Positions 1 to 8,989 of a stretch of 16,695 bases of DNA are shown here, piece after piece; position 1 is the first letter of the stretch, and each line of letters starts with the position of its first letter. Under the pieces are notes generated by a model, which searched no databases, was not told where the DNA came from, and saw only the letters and a list, made by a program, of their open reading frames with translations. The stretch is from contig PAGS01000019.1 in the NCBI GenBank assembly GCA_002705465.1, positions 1 through 16,695 on the forward strand. The letters run 5' to 3'. A program made the position numbers and the translations under genes. The stretch is from Halieaceae bacterium (lineage in GTDB: Bacteria > Pseudomonadota > Gammaproteobacteria > Pseudomonadales > Halieaceae).

Positions 1-40
1 CATGGGCGCCCTTTTAGCGGTCTTAGGGGGTGCGCAATGA
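1..40 (+). CDS. ftsI: 3' end of a gene, probably ftsI (penicillin-binding protein 3)
   Basis: Only the last twelve codons and the stop are in the window. Read from position 2, the frame gives MGALLAVLGGAQ followed by TGA at 38-40. The tail is too short to identify by itself. The call to ftsI, the septal transpeptidase that crosslinks strands made by FtsW, rests on position: ftsI lies directly before murE in gammaproteobacterial dcw clusters. A small hydrophobic C-terminal tail fits that family but is not diagnostic. The stop overlaps the murE start as ATGA (37-40), typical of a coupled operon junction. I am confident that this is the end of a real gene and less sure of its identity. Confidence 0.6.
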   Translation, partial: MGALLAVLGGAQ

Positions 41-1482
41 TCATGAATTTGCGGGCTCTGCTAGATGCGCCGATGGTGCCTGACATCGTTGTAGGTGATC
101 TCGTTCTGGATAGCCGGCAGGTCAAGCCCGGTGACGCATTTGTCGCGATCCCCGGCAGCGAGAAGGATGGCCGGCAGTACATTTCGGCCGCGTTCGAGCG
201 CGGCGCGTCAGCTGTGCTCTGCGAGGCAGAGGGCGCCCCTGCGCAGGGTGATTCTCCTATCGTGCCTTTGCCTGCGCTGCGCTCCCGATTGGGTGCGTTG
301 GCCAACCGATTTTATGGGTCGCCGTCAGAGGCGCTCACCCTGATCGCTGTCACAGGCACCAACGGCAAAACGTCGGTGGTTGATTTGACGGCGCAGATGC
401 TGCGGCACGTCGGTCATAAGGTGGGTTCTATTGGCACTTTGGGGGCACGGCTCACTCAAGCTCCTGTCGAAGCCGGTAATACCACCCCTGATTGCCTTGC
501 CTTGCATCGCCAACTCCGCGACTGGCGAGATAAAGGCGTGCGTGTTGTTACGCTTGAGGCATCAAGTCATGCGCTGGATCAGGGCAGGCTCGACGGGCTA
601 TCGGTGGATGTGGGCGTATTCACCAATCTGTCGCGTGACCATCTGGACTATCACCCATCGATGCAAGCTTATTGCGATGCAAAGTTGAAGTTGTTTCGTG
701 ATTTCAATCCGGCCAGACGGATTTACAACGCCGATGACGACATCATTTCCCAGTACGCGGATGTCTGGTCTGAGGGGGGGATAGGAATCTCGGTGAGCTC
801 CCGACCCGGCGAGGTGTCGTTCGAAGTGCGCCAAACGGCCCCGCTGCTGGTGTCTGTATCGACGCCCTGGGGCGATGGCGAGCTTAAATCGACGCTGTCC
901 GGTCGGTTTAATGCGTTCAATTTGGCAGCGGCGCTCACCGTAACGCTGGCTTCAGGCGTTCCTTTTTCTGATGCCCTGTCTGCGGCGGAGGCCGCCCTGC
1001 CCGTGGCAGGACGATTACAGACAGTTGATGACGCCTCCGATATCACAGTCATTATCGACTACGCCCATACGCCTGACGCTCTGGCCAGAGCATTGTCTGC
1101 CCTCGCGGAGTCCGACGGCTGTGGTCAGCTTTGGGTGTTGTTCGGTTGTGGGGGCGATCGTGACCGCGGCAAACGGGCCGAGATGGGCGAAGTGGCCTGT
1201 CGTTTCGCGGATCGCGTGGTGATCACCAGCGACAACCCGCGTTCGGAGGCACCGGCTTCAATCATCGAGGATATTCTTGAGGGCTGCGGTGATTGCGCGC
1301 CACTGGTGCAAGTGGATCGTGCTGCGGCGATCGCGTTTGCGGTCTCTCAGGCACACGCGGGAGACACGGTACTGATAGCCGGCAAGGGCCACGAAACCTA
1401 TCAGGAGGTGGCCGGGGTTCGTTCGCCATTTAGTGACGCGGATTGTGCCGCGGCGCAGTTGTTGCAAAGGCGAGCCGCCTAA
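37..1482 (+). CDS. murE: UDP-MurNAc-L-Ala-D-Glu:meso-DAP ligase MurE
   Basis: This cytoplasmic ATP-dependent ligase adds meso-diaminopimelate to UDP-MurNAc-L-Ala-D-Glu. The 481-residue product has the three Mur ligase domains in order: an N-terminal UDP-binding domain, a central ATPase domain with GTNGKTS at 107-113, and a C-terminal ligase domain. Lys216 (in AYCDAKLKLF) fits the carbamylated lysine. DNPR at 399-402 is the signature of DAP-adding rather than lysine-adding MurE, and GKGHETYQ at 449-456 is also conserved. Minor oddities are Ser in place of the common last Thr of the P-loop and GRLQ (325-328) where GRME or GRMQ is usual. ATG 37 follows AGGGGG (25-30) at six bases; ATG 43 is a possible second start. 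The gene overlaps the upstream stop by 4 nt, and its TAA shares one base with the murF ATG. Confidence 0.98.
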   Translation: MIMNLRALLDAPMVPDIVVGDLVLDSRQVKPGDAFVAIPGSEKDGRQYISAAFERGASAVLCEAEGAPAQGDSPIVPLPALRSRLGALANRFYGSPSEALTLIAVTGTNGKTSVVDLTAQMLRHVGHKVGSIGTLGARLTQAPVEAGNTTPDCLALHRQLRDWRDKGVRVVTLEASSHALDQGRLDGLSVDVGVFTNLSRDHLDYHPSMQAYCDAKLKLFRDFNPARRIYNADDDIISQYADVWSEGGIGISVSSRPGEVSFEVRQTAPLLVSVSTPWGDGELKSTLSGRFNAFNLAAALTVTLASGVPFSDALSAAEAALPVAGRLQTVDDASDITVIIDYAHTPDALARALSALAESDGCGQLWVLFGCGGDRDRGKRAEMGEVACRFADRVVITSDNPRSEAPASIIEDILEGCGDCAPLVQVDRAAAIAFAVSQAHAGDTVLIAGKGHETYQEVAGVRSPFSDADCAAAQLLQRRAA

Positions 1483-2843
1483 TGGGTACCGTCGCGCTCA
1501 AAACGCTAGCAGAAGAGACCGGGGGTGAGCTTATTGGCGGGTCGGTTTCTCTTAGCAGGCTGGCACTGGACAGTCGGCATGTGGTCAGGGGTGATTTGTT
1601 TGCGGCCATCAAGGGATCTCAGGTTGACGGCCATGATTACGCCGTTGAAGCCCTCAACGCGGGTGCGGCGGCATTGCTCACTCAGAGAAAATTGGAGGGC
1701 ATAGCGCCGCAGTTGGTGGTTTCCAGCGTTATGTCGGCCGCCGGGCGATTTGGATACCTCAAGCGCCGAGCTTTTAGCGGCGACATCGTCGCTATTACCG
1801 GCAGTGCCGGCAAAACCACAACGAAAAATCTGCTGGGAGCTGCCTTAGAGCCGCTGGGGGCGGTGCACGCGACGTCCGGTAACCAGAATAACGAACTGGG
1901 GGTCCCGGTTACGCTCGCGGGGCTGACCGACGCGCATCGCTTCGGGGTCATTGAGATGGGTGCCGGGCGACCAGGGGATATAGCCTACCTGTGCACCTTG
2001 GCTGCCCCGGATGTCGCCGTCTGCTTGAATGCCTCTGCCGCGCACCTCGAGAATTACGCCGACGTGGGTGCGATCGCCAAAACAAAAGGAGAGATTTTCG
2101 AGGGGCTGGATCGGCAAAGCTTGGCCGTGATGAATGCTGATCAGGAATGGCTCTCTGGCTGGCGAAAGCAGGCAGGCAATTCACGTCAGGTGACATTTGG
2201 CTTCTCGCCCGACGCGGACTATCGCGCTACGGATGTCGCGCATCATGGGGTTGAGGGTGTTTCGTTCCATCTTACTGGGCCAATGGGGACTTTACCGGTG
2301 TCGCTTAGCCTCGCCGGTGAGCAGCACGTTGCCAACGCGTCGGCGGCGCTGGCGGTGGCGATCGAACTCGGTGTAGATCCCGTTCTTGCGGTAGAACGCT
2401 TGCTGACTGTGAGGCCCAGTGCCGGCAGGGGGGCAGTGTTTAAGCGCCCAGCAGGCGGGCGGGTTGTGGATGACAGCTACAATGCCAATCCTGCCGCGGT
2501 GAGAGCCGCCGTTGACGTGCTCGCGCGTGAGCCTGTATTTCGCGTGTTGATTCTGGGCCCCATGCTGGAGTTGGGTGACGCCAGTGCTCAATTGCATGCT
2601 GAGTTGGGAGCTTATGCACGGCAGGCAGGCATCGATCGGTTGATTACTGTTGGTGAGGAAGCGTCTTCAGCGGCTGAGAGTTTTGGCCGGGAGGCGTCAC
2701 ATTTTGCTGACCTTGGGGCGTTGCGCGCTGACTTTCCAGCATTGCCGACAGATCACATCGTTTGGGTTAAAGGTTCCCGCGCCGCTGGGTTAGAGCACCT
2801 CGTTTCATGGCTACTGGGCGCTAAAGAGGTGCCACCATGTTGA
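1482..2843 (+). CDS. murF: UDP-MurNAc-tripeptide:D-Ala-D-Ala ligase MurF
   Basis: MurF completes the cytoplasmic precursor by ligating the D-Ala-D-Ala made by Ddl onto UDP-MurNAc-tripeptide, using ATP. The product has 453 residues, the usual family length. Visible motifs are the P-loop GSAGKTT at 107-113, NQNNELGVP at 134-142, GAGRPGDI at 160-167, AAHLE near 186-190 and DDSYNANP at 329-336, all in MurF order. I chose ATG 1482, which shares its first base with the murE stop (TAATG). The frame stays open upstream to a TTG at 1443, but that lies inside murE and would add 13 residues unlike the family. AAAGG (1467-1470 region) is a weak, distant Shine-Dalgarno, so coupling to murE probably matters. 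The 3' end overlaps mraY by 7 nt. Confidence 0.98.
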   Translation: MGTVALKTLAEETGGELIGGSVSLSRLALDSRHVVRGDLFAAIKGSQVDGHDYAVEALNAGAAALLTQRKLEGIAPQLVVSSVMSAAGRFGYLKRRAFSGDIVAITGSAGKTTTKNLLGAALEPLGAVHATSGNQNNELGVPVTLAGLTDAHRFGVIEMGAGRPGDIAYLCTLAAPDVAVCLNASAAHLENYADVGAIAKTKGEIFEGLDRQSLAVMNADQEWLSGWRKQAGNSRQVTFGFSPDADYRATDVAHHGVEGVSFHLTGPMGTLPVSLSLAGEQHVANASAALAVAIELGVDPVLAVERLLTVRPSAGRGAVFKRPAGGRVVDDSYNANPAAVRAAVDVLAREPVFRVLILGPMLELGDASAQLHAELGAYARQAGIDRLITVGEEASSAAESFGREASHFADLGALRADFPALPTDHIVWVKGSRAAGLEHLVSWLLGAKEVPPC

Positions 2844-3919
2844 TGTGGCTCAGTGCACAACTGGTTTCCTTCGACACCGGATTTGCCGTTTTTCAATACT
2901 TAACCCTGCGCGGGATTCTCGCCGCATTTACTGCGCTGGTGATCTCTATGGTTGTAGGCCCTTTCGTGATCGAGCGTTTGAACCGGCTGCAGATAGGGCA
3001 AACCATTCGGGCCGAGGGCCCGCAGTCTCATCTTGAGAAAGCCGGTACGCCCACCATGGGAGGCGCGCTAATTTTGTGCACGGTACTGGGTTCCACGCTT
3101 CTTTGGGCAGATCTCTACAGTCGTTACGTGTGGGTTGCCTTATTGACCACTGTCGCTTTTGGGACCATTGGCTGGGTAGATGACTACCGGAAGGTGATCC
3201 GAAAGGATACGCGTGGACTGCCTGCACGATGGAAGTACTTCTGGCAATCGTTGTGCGCTTTTGGGGTCACACTCTATTTGTTTGACACCGCATTGGTGCC
3301 TGAGGAGACCACACTCTATGTACCGTTCTTTAAGGATGTGGCCTTGTCAATGGGCTGGTTATTTGTCCCGTTCAGCTATTTCGTTGTGGTGGGATCCAGC
3401 AACGCTGTAAACCTGACTGACGGGCTGGATGGCTTGGCCATTCTGCCAACGGTGATGGTGGCGACGGGTCTGGGTGTCATTGCCTATCTAACCGGTCACA
3501 TCGAGTTTGCCGACTATCTCAATATCGCTTATCTACCGGGCACGGGAGAGTTGGTTGTTTTCTGTGGTGCAATAGCTGGCGCTGGTCTTGGATTCCTCTG
3601 GTTCAATACCTATCCGGCAATGATTTTTATGGGCGACGTCGGTGCGCTGGCTCTTGGCGCTGCGCTCGGCGTGGTGGCCGTGATGACACGGCATGAAATC
3701 GTGTTATTCATTATGGGCGGTATCTTCGTACTGGAGACGGTGTCCGTCATCATTCAGGTGACGTCCTTCAAACTCACCGGCAACCGCGTCTTTCGAATGG
3801 CGCCCATTCACCATCACTTCGAACTCAAGGGTTGGCCAGAGCCGCGCGTCATTGTCCGTTTTTGGATCATTACCGTGATGCTGGTGCTCTTTGGTCTCGC
3901 GACGCTGAAGTTACGGTGA
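2837..3919 (+). CDS. mraY: Phospho-MurNAc-pentapeptide transferase MraY
   Basis: MraY transfers phospho-MurNAc-pentapeptide from UDP to undecaprenyl phosphate, making lipid I at the cytoplasmic face of the inner membrane. The product is 360 residues, the same length as the E. coli enzyme, and is polytopic with about ten hydrophobic segments. Catalytic motifs are all present: DDYRK at 115-119 with the Asp pair, [10 protein letters not shown] at 192-201, [11 protein letters not shown] at 264-274 with Asp267, and PIHHHFE at 323-329. The start MLMWL aligns with E. coli MLVWL, which supports ATG 2837 over the in-frame ATG at 2843. AAGAGGT (2824-2830) sits six bases before it, inside the last codons of murF. 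A 4-nt gap separates it from murD, the only untouching pair in this block. Confidence 0.98.
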   Translation: MLMWLSAQLVSFDTGFAVFQYLTLRGILAAFTALVISMVVGPFVIERLNRLQIGQTIRAEGPQSHLEKAGTPTMGGALILCTVLGSTLLWADLYSRYVWVALLTTVAFGTIGWVDDYRKVIRKDTRGLPARWKYFWQSLCAFGVTLYLFDTALVPEETTLYVPFFKDVALSMGWLFVPFSYFVVVGSSNAVNLTDGLDGLAILPTVMVATGLGVIAYLTGHIEFADYLNIAYLPGTGELVVFCGAIAGAGLGFLWFNTYPAMIFMGDVGALALGAALGVVAVMTRHEIVLFIMGGIFVLETVSVIIQVTSFKLTGNRVFRMAPIHHHFELKGWPEPRVIVRFWIITVMLVLFGLATLKLR

Positions 3920-3923
3920 GCTA

Positions 3924-5285
3924 ATGTTGACCCCCTCCAATACCATTGTCAGTTCAGAGCGGCGCCTGTTGATGGGGCTCGGCGTGACGGGTCAGTCAGT
4001 CGCGCGTTGGTGGCGGCGGCAGGGTGTCAAGTTCACTGCGATTGAAACCCGGGAGGAATTGGCAAGCCACTCTGCTGCCGTCGCCGATGTTGATCCCGCA
4101 GCGGTCACTTTCGGCGAGGTTGACGCGTCTTGGGCTGATGGGTTCACTGAGATGATTGTCAGTCCCGGTGTGCCATTGGACCATCCCCTAGTGGTCCGAG
4201 CCAGTGAGCAAGGTTGCCGGGTTCGCGGGGACATTGATCTGTTCATCGAGGCGGCAAAAGCCCCCGTGGTGGGAATAACCGGATCAAATGGTAAATCGAC
4301 TGTCACCTCACTCTTGGGTGACATGATTGAAGCCTGCGGCGTCAAAGTGGCAGTGGGCGGCAACCTCGGCCGACCCGCGCTTGATCTCTTGCCAGACGAA
4401 GCAGATCTCTACGTCTTGGAACTCTCGAGTTTTCAACTAGAGCGCGCCGAAACGCTGGGGCTTCGTCTTGCCACGGTCTTGAATATCAGCGCCGACCACT
4501 TGGATCGCTACGCGACCTTAAGCGACTACCACCGCGCAAAGCACGCTATTTTCAGGAGGGTCTTCCAAGTCGTAGCGAATCGAGACGATCCGCTGACCGT
4601 TCCCTTGGTATCGGATTCAGTACCCGTGACGTGGTGGCGCATGGGGGAGCCTGATCTCGAGGATTTCGGGGTACGTGAAATTGACGGAGCGTTATGGATT
4701 TGTCGTGGCTTTGAGAAGCTGATGTGTTGCGATGCGCTGAAGATCGCCGGTGACCACAACATTGCCAATGTATTGGCTGCGTTGGCTCTCGGTTCGGCGC
4801 TGGAACTGCCGATGGCGGGTTTACTGAAGGGCGCTGCCGGTTTTAGGGGTTTACCTCATCGTTGCCAGTTGGTGAGAAAGGTAAACGGTGTGCGATACGT
4901 CGATGACAGTAAGGGGACGAATGTTGGTGCGACAGAAGCCGCCCTGACCGGTTTGTCTTCAGAGGGCCCGATATGGCTGATACTGGGTGGTCAGGGTAAG
5001 GGTCAGGATTTCTCCCCGTTACAGCAGGTGGTTTCGGAGCGATGTGCGGGTCTGTTAGTCCTGGGTCAGGCTGCGGCCGAGATCACGGATCACCTCGGCC
5101 GTGCGGCGAGGATCGAGCAAGTCGATACTGTTGAGGAGGCGGTGCTTCGCGCGTCTCGGTTGGCCAGATCTGGAGACACAGTACTGCTGTCGCCAGCATG
5201 TGCCAGTTTGGATATGTTCAGCAGTTACGTCGAACGTGGCGAACGATTCCAGTATGCCGTTCAGGCGCTGGAGGTGGCATCGTGA
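3924..5285 (+). CDS. murD: UDP-MurNAc-L-Ala:D-Glu ligase MurD
   Basis: MurD is the cytoplasmic ATP-dependent ligase that adds D-glutamate to UDP-MurNAc-L-alanine. The 453-residue product shows a Rossmann-like N-terminal UDP-binding domain (GLGVTGQS, 18-25), the P-loop GSNGKST at 120-126, ELSSFQLE at 166-173, an NISADHLDRY segment at 187-196 and Lys206 in the position of the carbamylated lysine. The C-terminal domain has DDSKGTNVGATEAAL, LGGQGKGQDF and LSPACASLDMF, all close to E. coli MurD. ATG 3924 follows the mraY stop by 4 nt. Its Shine-Dalgarno is poor (GGTGAG at 3915-3920, only three bases away), so reinitiation after mraY is likely. The last codons encode ALEVAS because they carry the strong Shine-Dalgarno of ftsW. 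Confidence 0.98.
   Translation: MLTPSNTIVSSERRLLMGLGVTGQSVARWWRRQGVKFTAIETREELASHSAAVADVDPAAVTFGEVDASWADGFTEMIVSPGVPLDHPLVVRASEQGCRVRGDIDLFIEAAKAPVVGITGSNGKSTVTSLLGDMIEACGVKVAVGGNLGRPALDLLPDEADLYVLELSSFQLERAETLGLRLATVLNISADHLDRYATLSDYHRAKHAIFRRVFQVVANRDDPLTVPLVSDSVPVTWWRMGEPDLEDFGVREIDGALWICRGFEKLMCCDALKIAGDHNIANVLAALALGSALELPMAGLLKGAAGFRGLPHRCQLVRKVNGVRYVDDSKGTNVGATEAALTGLSSEGPIWLILGGQGKGQDFSPLQQVVSERCAGLLVLGQAAAEITDHLGRAARIEQVDTVEEAVLRASRLARSGDTVLLSPACASLDMFSSYVERGERFQYAVQALEVAS
5270..5275 (+). promoter_or_regulatory. Shine-Dalgarno that fixes the GTG start of ftsW
   Basis: GGAGGT lies six bases before GTG 5282 and inside the last codons of murD. It is close to the full anti-Shine-Dalgarno complement. 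It selects this GTG over an ATG at 5198 that is in frame but deep inside murD. Confidence 0.85.
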
Positions 5286-6445
5286 TAGGCGTCGGGCGTG
5301 CCGGATCCCTCCACGGCGACACGGTATTGCTCACGCTGGGCGCTACCTTGATCAGTATCGGCGTCATTGCGATCGCCTCGGCGTCGATTGAGTATGGTGA
5401 TTTTCACTTCGGTAATCCTTGGCACCATACCCAACGCCACGCCGCCTACTTGATGCTGGCGATCACCCTGGGGGCCTTGGCTTACATGGCACCCGCTGCC
5501 TCGGTGCAGCGGCTCTCGCCTTGGTTACTGTTCCTCGCTGTTGCCTTACTCATTTTGGTGATGATTCCCGGTATTGGCCGCGAGGTAAATGGTGCGCAAC
5601 GCTGGCTGCCTTTGGGGGTCATAACGCTTCAGCCATCGGAATTCGCCAAGCTGGCAGTGTTGCTCTACGCCGCGGGCTACTTGGTCAGACAGGAAGATGC
5701 GGTTCGGCATCATTGGAGCGGGCTGGCAAAGCTTATTGCCATTCTCTCCGTTGTTGCCGCGTTGTTGTTACTCGAGCCCGATTTTGGGGCCACGGTCATC
5801 ATCGTCGGTGTCGTCGTCGGTATGACGTTTCTGGCGGGCGCGAAATTGGTTTATGTGCTCGCGATGTTGGCCGCCGCCGCGATGGCCTTGGCCTTCCTCG
5901 TACTGAGCGCCCCTTATCGCATGAAGCGGCTGACCGCTTATCAGGATCCGTGGGCAGATCCATTCGGTTCGGGTTTTCAGTTGGTGCAGTCGCTTATTGC
6001 CTTTGGTCAGGGCGAGTGGTGGGGGGTTGGGCTGGGTAACAGCGTCCAGAAGCTTTTTTATTTGCCTGAGGCGCATACCGATTTTGTGTTTTCTATTTGG
6101 TCCGAGGAGACCGGCCTGATTGGCGCGACGGCGATGATCGCTCTGTTCGTCATGTTGATCGCACGGGTGCTCAACATTGGCTGGCGTGCCGCAGCTCAGC
6201 AACGTCTTTTCGAGGCCTATGTGTGTTTTGGAGCAGCCTTGATGTTTGCCGGGCAGGCGTTTGTGAACATGGGGGCCAGTTCAGGCTTGCTGCCTACCAA
6301 AGGTCTGACGCTGCCGTTCGTGAGCTATGGCGGGAATAGTCTGATCGTGAACTGCATGCTATTGGGCATGGTACTGCGCGCTGCAGGTTCACCGGAATCC
6401 GAGCGGCCAGAGTCAGTCAGTGCACTCAAGAGGGTGAAAGCGTGA
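5282..6445 (+). CDS. ftsW: Septal peptidoglycan polymerase FtsW (SEDS family)
   Basis: FtsW is the SEDS glycosyltransferase that polymerises lipid II at the division septum together with FtsI. From GTG 5282 the product is 387 residues with roughly ten membrane segments. The frame is open back to ATG 5198, but that would put 28 unrelated residues before the conserved N-terminus, and the GTG has an ideal Shine-Dalgarno and forms a GTGA overlap with the murD stop. Family motifs are VNGAQRWL (102-109), LQPSEFAKL (116-124), LEPDFGAT (164-171), LPEAHTDFVF (261-270) with Asp267 as the likely catalytic residue, and LLPTKGLTLPFVSYGG (336-351). Two conserved stretches differ: Asn352 replaces the first Ser of the usual SYGGSS, and SIWSEETG follows HTDFVF where AxxxEELG is common. 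The N-terminal cytoplasmic tail is short (about 13 residues). It overlaps murG by 4 nt. Confidence 0.97.
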   Translation: MIGVGRAGSLHGDTVLLTLGATLISIGVIAIASASIEYGDFHFGNPWHHTQRHAAYLMLAITLGALAYMAPAASVQRLSPWLLFLAVALLILVMIPGIGREVNGAQRWLPLGVITLQPSEFAKLAVLLYAAGYLVRQEDAVRHHWSGLAKLIAILSVVAALLLLEPDFGATVIIVGVVVGMTFLAGAKLVYVLAMLAAAAMALAFLVLSAPYRMKRLTAYQDPWADPFGSGFQLVQSLIAFGQGEWWGVGLGNSVQKLFYLPEAHTDFVFSIWSEETGLIGATAMIALFVMLIARVLNIGWRAAAQQRLFEAYVCFGAALMFAGQAFVNMGASSGLLPTKGLTLPFVSYGGNSLIVNCMLLGMVLRAAGSPESERPESVSALKRVKA

Positions 6446-7563
6446 GCGGTCACGCCTCTTCGTATCGCGCGTTGATCGCCGCGGGCGGCACGGGTGGACA
6501 CGTGTATCCGGCACTGGCAGTGGCGGCGCATTTGGTCGAGCTGGGTTGGTCGGTGGACTGGGTGGGTACTGAGCAGGGCATTGAGCATCGTCTTGTACCT
6601 GCTTCTGGCTTGCCTCTGCATTGCCTCACCATGTCGGGTTTTCGCGGTAGAGGTCTGATCAAGAGGATAATGAGTCTGCTTCACCTAGCTCTCGCCGTGG
6701 TCGAATCCTGCAGTCTCATTCGCCGATTAAAACCGGATGTTGTATTGGGGATGGGGGGTTATGCAGCAGCACCTGCAGGGTTGGCCGCGTTCCTGACGCG
6801 TCGGCCGCTGGTGATTCATGAGCAAAACGCCGTTGCCGGGACGACGAACCGGTGGTTATCGCCGATTGCGGTCCGTGTCTTGTGCGGATTACCCGGGCCA
6901 TTCGCAGAAGCCCGGATGGCCGAGGTGGTGGGGAACCCGGTGCGGAATTTCTTCCGTCGTGCTGATCGGCACGAGTTGCAAAGCCTTGCCCGCTTTTCAG
7001 GGGCGCGCCCCATGAGGATTCTGGTTCTCGGAGGCAGTTTGGGCTCCGCGCCGCTCAATGAGTTGTTGCCCGCTACCACGACGCGTCTTGTATCAAAAGG
7101 ATACGGCGACACCATTTCGGTTTGGCACCAGTGTGGTGAACGCAACCGATCGAGTGCGGAGTTGGCGTGGAAAAAACAGCCTTTCGGCAACTTGCGTCTG
7201 GATGCTTACATCGACGATATGGCGACGGCATATGGCTGGGCGGATGTGGTGATATCGCGTGCCGGCGCGTTGACGGTTTCGGAGTTGGCGCGAACGGGCA
7301 CCGCGGCGATTCTGATACCGCTGCCCCATGCAATTGATGATCACCAAACCGCCAACGCGCGGGTATTGGAGGCGCAGGGCGCCGCCGTTTTACTACCTCA
7401 GGTCGAGGCGACGCCGGAGGCCGTTTCCGATCTCTTGGAACGGTGGATGGTCTCCCCGGCGATTTTGAGCGACATGGCGACGGCCTTGGAGTCTGCGGTC
7501 CAGAGCGATGGCACCGCGTGTGTGAGCGCCATACTGATGGAGGTGGCCCATGCAAATGCTTGA
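6442..7563 (+). CDS. murG: Lipid II synthase MurG (UDP-GlcNAc transferase)
   Basis: MurG is a peripheral inner-membrane GT28-family (GT-B fold) enzyme that adds GlcNAc to lipid I, giving lipid II. The 373-residue product has the G-loops GGTGGH (15-20) and GMGGYAAAP (103-111), HEQNAVAGTTNRWLS (126-140), the third G-loop GGSLGS (197-202), and the UDP-GlcNAc site SRAGALTVSELA (272-283) followed by DDHQTANA (299-306). The start is GTG 6442, in a GTGA overlap with the ftsW stop, with AAGAGGGTGA (6428-6437) as Shine-Dalgarno. The 3' end overlaps murC by 14 nt. Placement between ftsW and murC is the standard order, so substrate maker and substrate user are adjacent. Confidence 0.98.
   Translation: MSGHASSYRALIAAGGTGGHVYPALAVAAHLVELGWSVDWVGTEQGIEHRLVPASGLPLHCLTMSGFRGRGLIKRIMSLLHLALAVVESCSLIRRLKPDVVLGMGGYAAAPAGLAAFLTRRPLVIHEQNAVAGTTNRWLSPIAVRVLCGLPGPFAEARMAEVVGNPVRNFFRRADRHELQSLARFSGARPMRILVLGGSLGSAPLNELLPATTTRLVSKGYGDTISVWHQCGERNRSSAELAWKKQPFGNLRLDAYIDDMATAYGWADVVISRAGALTVSELARTGTAAILIPLPHAIDDHQTANARVLEAQGAAVLLPQVEATPEAVSDLLERWMVSPAILSDMATALESAVQSDGTACVSAILMEVAHANA
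7539..7544 (+). promoter_or_regulatory. Shine-Dalgarno that fixes the ATG start of murC
   Basis: GGAGGT lies five bases before ATG 7550, inside the end of murG. A second in-frame ATG at 7556 is eleven bases away, so the first is favoured. Confidence 0.8.
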
Positions 7564-8989
7564 TCCACGCCCGGTTGCTTCGGCGGGTATGGGAGGCATT
7601 CAGCGGATCTTTATGGTCGGTATCGGCGGTGCAGGAATGAGCGGCATTGCGGAAGTTCTGGCGGGATTGGGTTACACGGTGTCAGGGTCCGACCAGATTG
7701 AAAGCCCGGTAGTGGCACGCTTGCGTTCTCTTGGCGTCGTCGTCCACATAGGGCATCAGGCCGAACATGTTGAACACGCAGATGTCATCGTTGTCTCAGC
7801 GGCAGTGCCTGAGGACAACCCGGAGCGGGTGGCGGCTCGTTCGTTACGTATCCCCGTGGTGCCCCGCGCTGAGATGCTCGCCGAACTCATGCGTTATCGA
7901 TTCGGTATTGCCGTAGCCGGCACTCACGGCAAAACCACGACCACCAGTTTAATTGCAGCGATATTGGGAGAGGCTGGCGAGGACCCAACCTTTGTCATCG
8001 GCGGTTTGCTCAATCAGACAGGCGCCAATGCAGCGCTCGGTGAGGGCGACTACTTGGTGGTAGAAGCTGACGAGAGTGACGCCTCCTTTTTGCACCTCCA
8101 GCCCATGATGTCTTTGGTGACCAATATTGAGGCGGATCATATGGAGCACTATGGTGGAGATGAAGCGCGCTATAGCGCGGCATTCGATGCCTTTCTCCAT
8201 AACCTGCCATTTTATGGTAGCGCCGTGATGTGCCTCGACGACAGGGGTGTGCGAGATCTGTTGCCCGACTTGTCGCGACGAGTGGTGACTTACGGTCGTC
8301 ATGCCGATGCTGACTATCGCGTCGAAAATTATCGTGCAGAGGGTTTGAGTTGCCGATTTGATTTGGTCCGCCCGGGCGATGACGAGGTGCTGTCATTGAC
8401 TGTCAAAATGCCCGGACTGCATAACGCGCTAAACGCCGCGGGCGCAGCAGCGCTGTGTTGCGAGCTCAATATCAACGACCAGGCCATCATTCAGGGTTTA
8501 GGGGAGTTTGGGGGAGTGGGCCGCCGGTTTGCTGATCTGGGTTTGGTTCGGTGGCGGGAGCATAGTGCGAGACTGATTGATGACTATGGCCATCACCCGA
8601 CTGAGGTTGCCGTAACGCTCAAGGCAACCCGCGGCGCCTTCGCTGCGACGCGGGTGGTGATGGTTTACCAACCCCACCGCTTCACCCGTACCCGAGACCA
8701 TTTCGACGAGTTTGTATCGGTGCTCAGCGAGAACCAGGTGTTGATCCTTTTGGATGTCTACGCCGCGGGCGAATCGCCGATTGATGGCGCGGATTCGCAA
8801 GCGTTGGCTAACGCGATTCGATCCCGTGGTGTGGTGGAGCCCATCGTTGTATCGGATCAAGGGCATTTGGCGGCGGTATTAATGAGCGTCTTGGAAGACG
8901 GCGATATTTTACTGATGCAGGGTGCCGGTGATATTGGTCGCCTATCGACGGCGTTGGCAGAGTGCGAAACGCTGGAGGTGCTGCTGTGA
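7550..8989 (+). CDS. murC: UDP-MurNAc:L-alanine ligase MurC
   Basis: MurC is the first of the four Mur ligases and adds L-alanine to UDP-MurNAc with ATP, in the cytoplasm. The product is 479 residues, close to the E. coli length. The N-terminal domain has the dinucleotide-like loop GIGGAGMSG (24-32) and SGSDQ (45-49). The P-loop is GTHGKTT at 124-130, where His in the third position is typical of MurC. VEADESDASFL follows in the centre, and DDYGHHPTEV and VYQPHRFTRT mark the C-terminal domain. ATG 7550 overlaps the murG stop by 14 nt and has an excellent Shine-Dalgarno at 7539-7544. The protein ends TLEVLL because the codons also carry the ddl ribosome binding site. The MurC stop overlaps the ddl start as GTGA. 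murB is not in this window. Confidence 0.98.
   Translation: MQMLDPRPVASAGMGGIQRIFMVGIGGAGMSGIAEVLAGLGYTVSGSDQIESPVVARLRSLGVVVHIGHQAEHVEHADVIVVSAAVPEDNPERVAARSLRIPVVPRAEMLAELMRYRFGIAVAGTHGKTTTTSLIAAILGEAGEDPTFVIGGLLNQTGANAALGEGDYLVVEADESDASFLHLQPMMSLVTNIEADHMEHYGGDEARYSAAFDAFLHNLPFYGSAVMCLDDRGVRDLLPDLSRRVVTYGRHADADYRVENYRAEGLSCRFDLVRPGDDEVLSLTVKMPGLHNALNAAGAAALCCELNINDQAIIQGLGEFGGVGRRFADLGLVRWREHSARLIDDYGHHPTEVAVTLKATRGAFAATRVVMVYQPHRFTRTRDHFDEFVSVLSENQVLILLDVYAAGESPIDGADSQALANAIRSRGVVEPIVVSDQGHLAAVLMSVLEDGDILLMQGAGDIGRLSTALAECETLEVLL
8974..8979 (+). promoter_or_regulatory. Shine-Dalgarno that fixes the GTG start of ddl
   Basis: GGAGGT lies six bases before GTG 8986 and inside the last codons of murC. 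It argues for GTG 8986 over GTG 8962, which is upstream in frame, and over ATG 9010, which is downstream. Confidence 0.8.

Noticed and set aside
5419..6039. Plus-strand open frame of 206 codons within ftsW
   Set aside because: It is a frame-shifted reading of ftsW, rich in Arg, Gly and Cys with no motif; ftsW itself is unambiguous.
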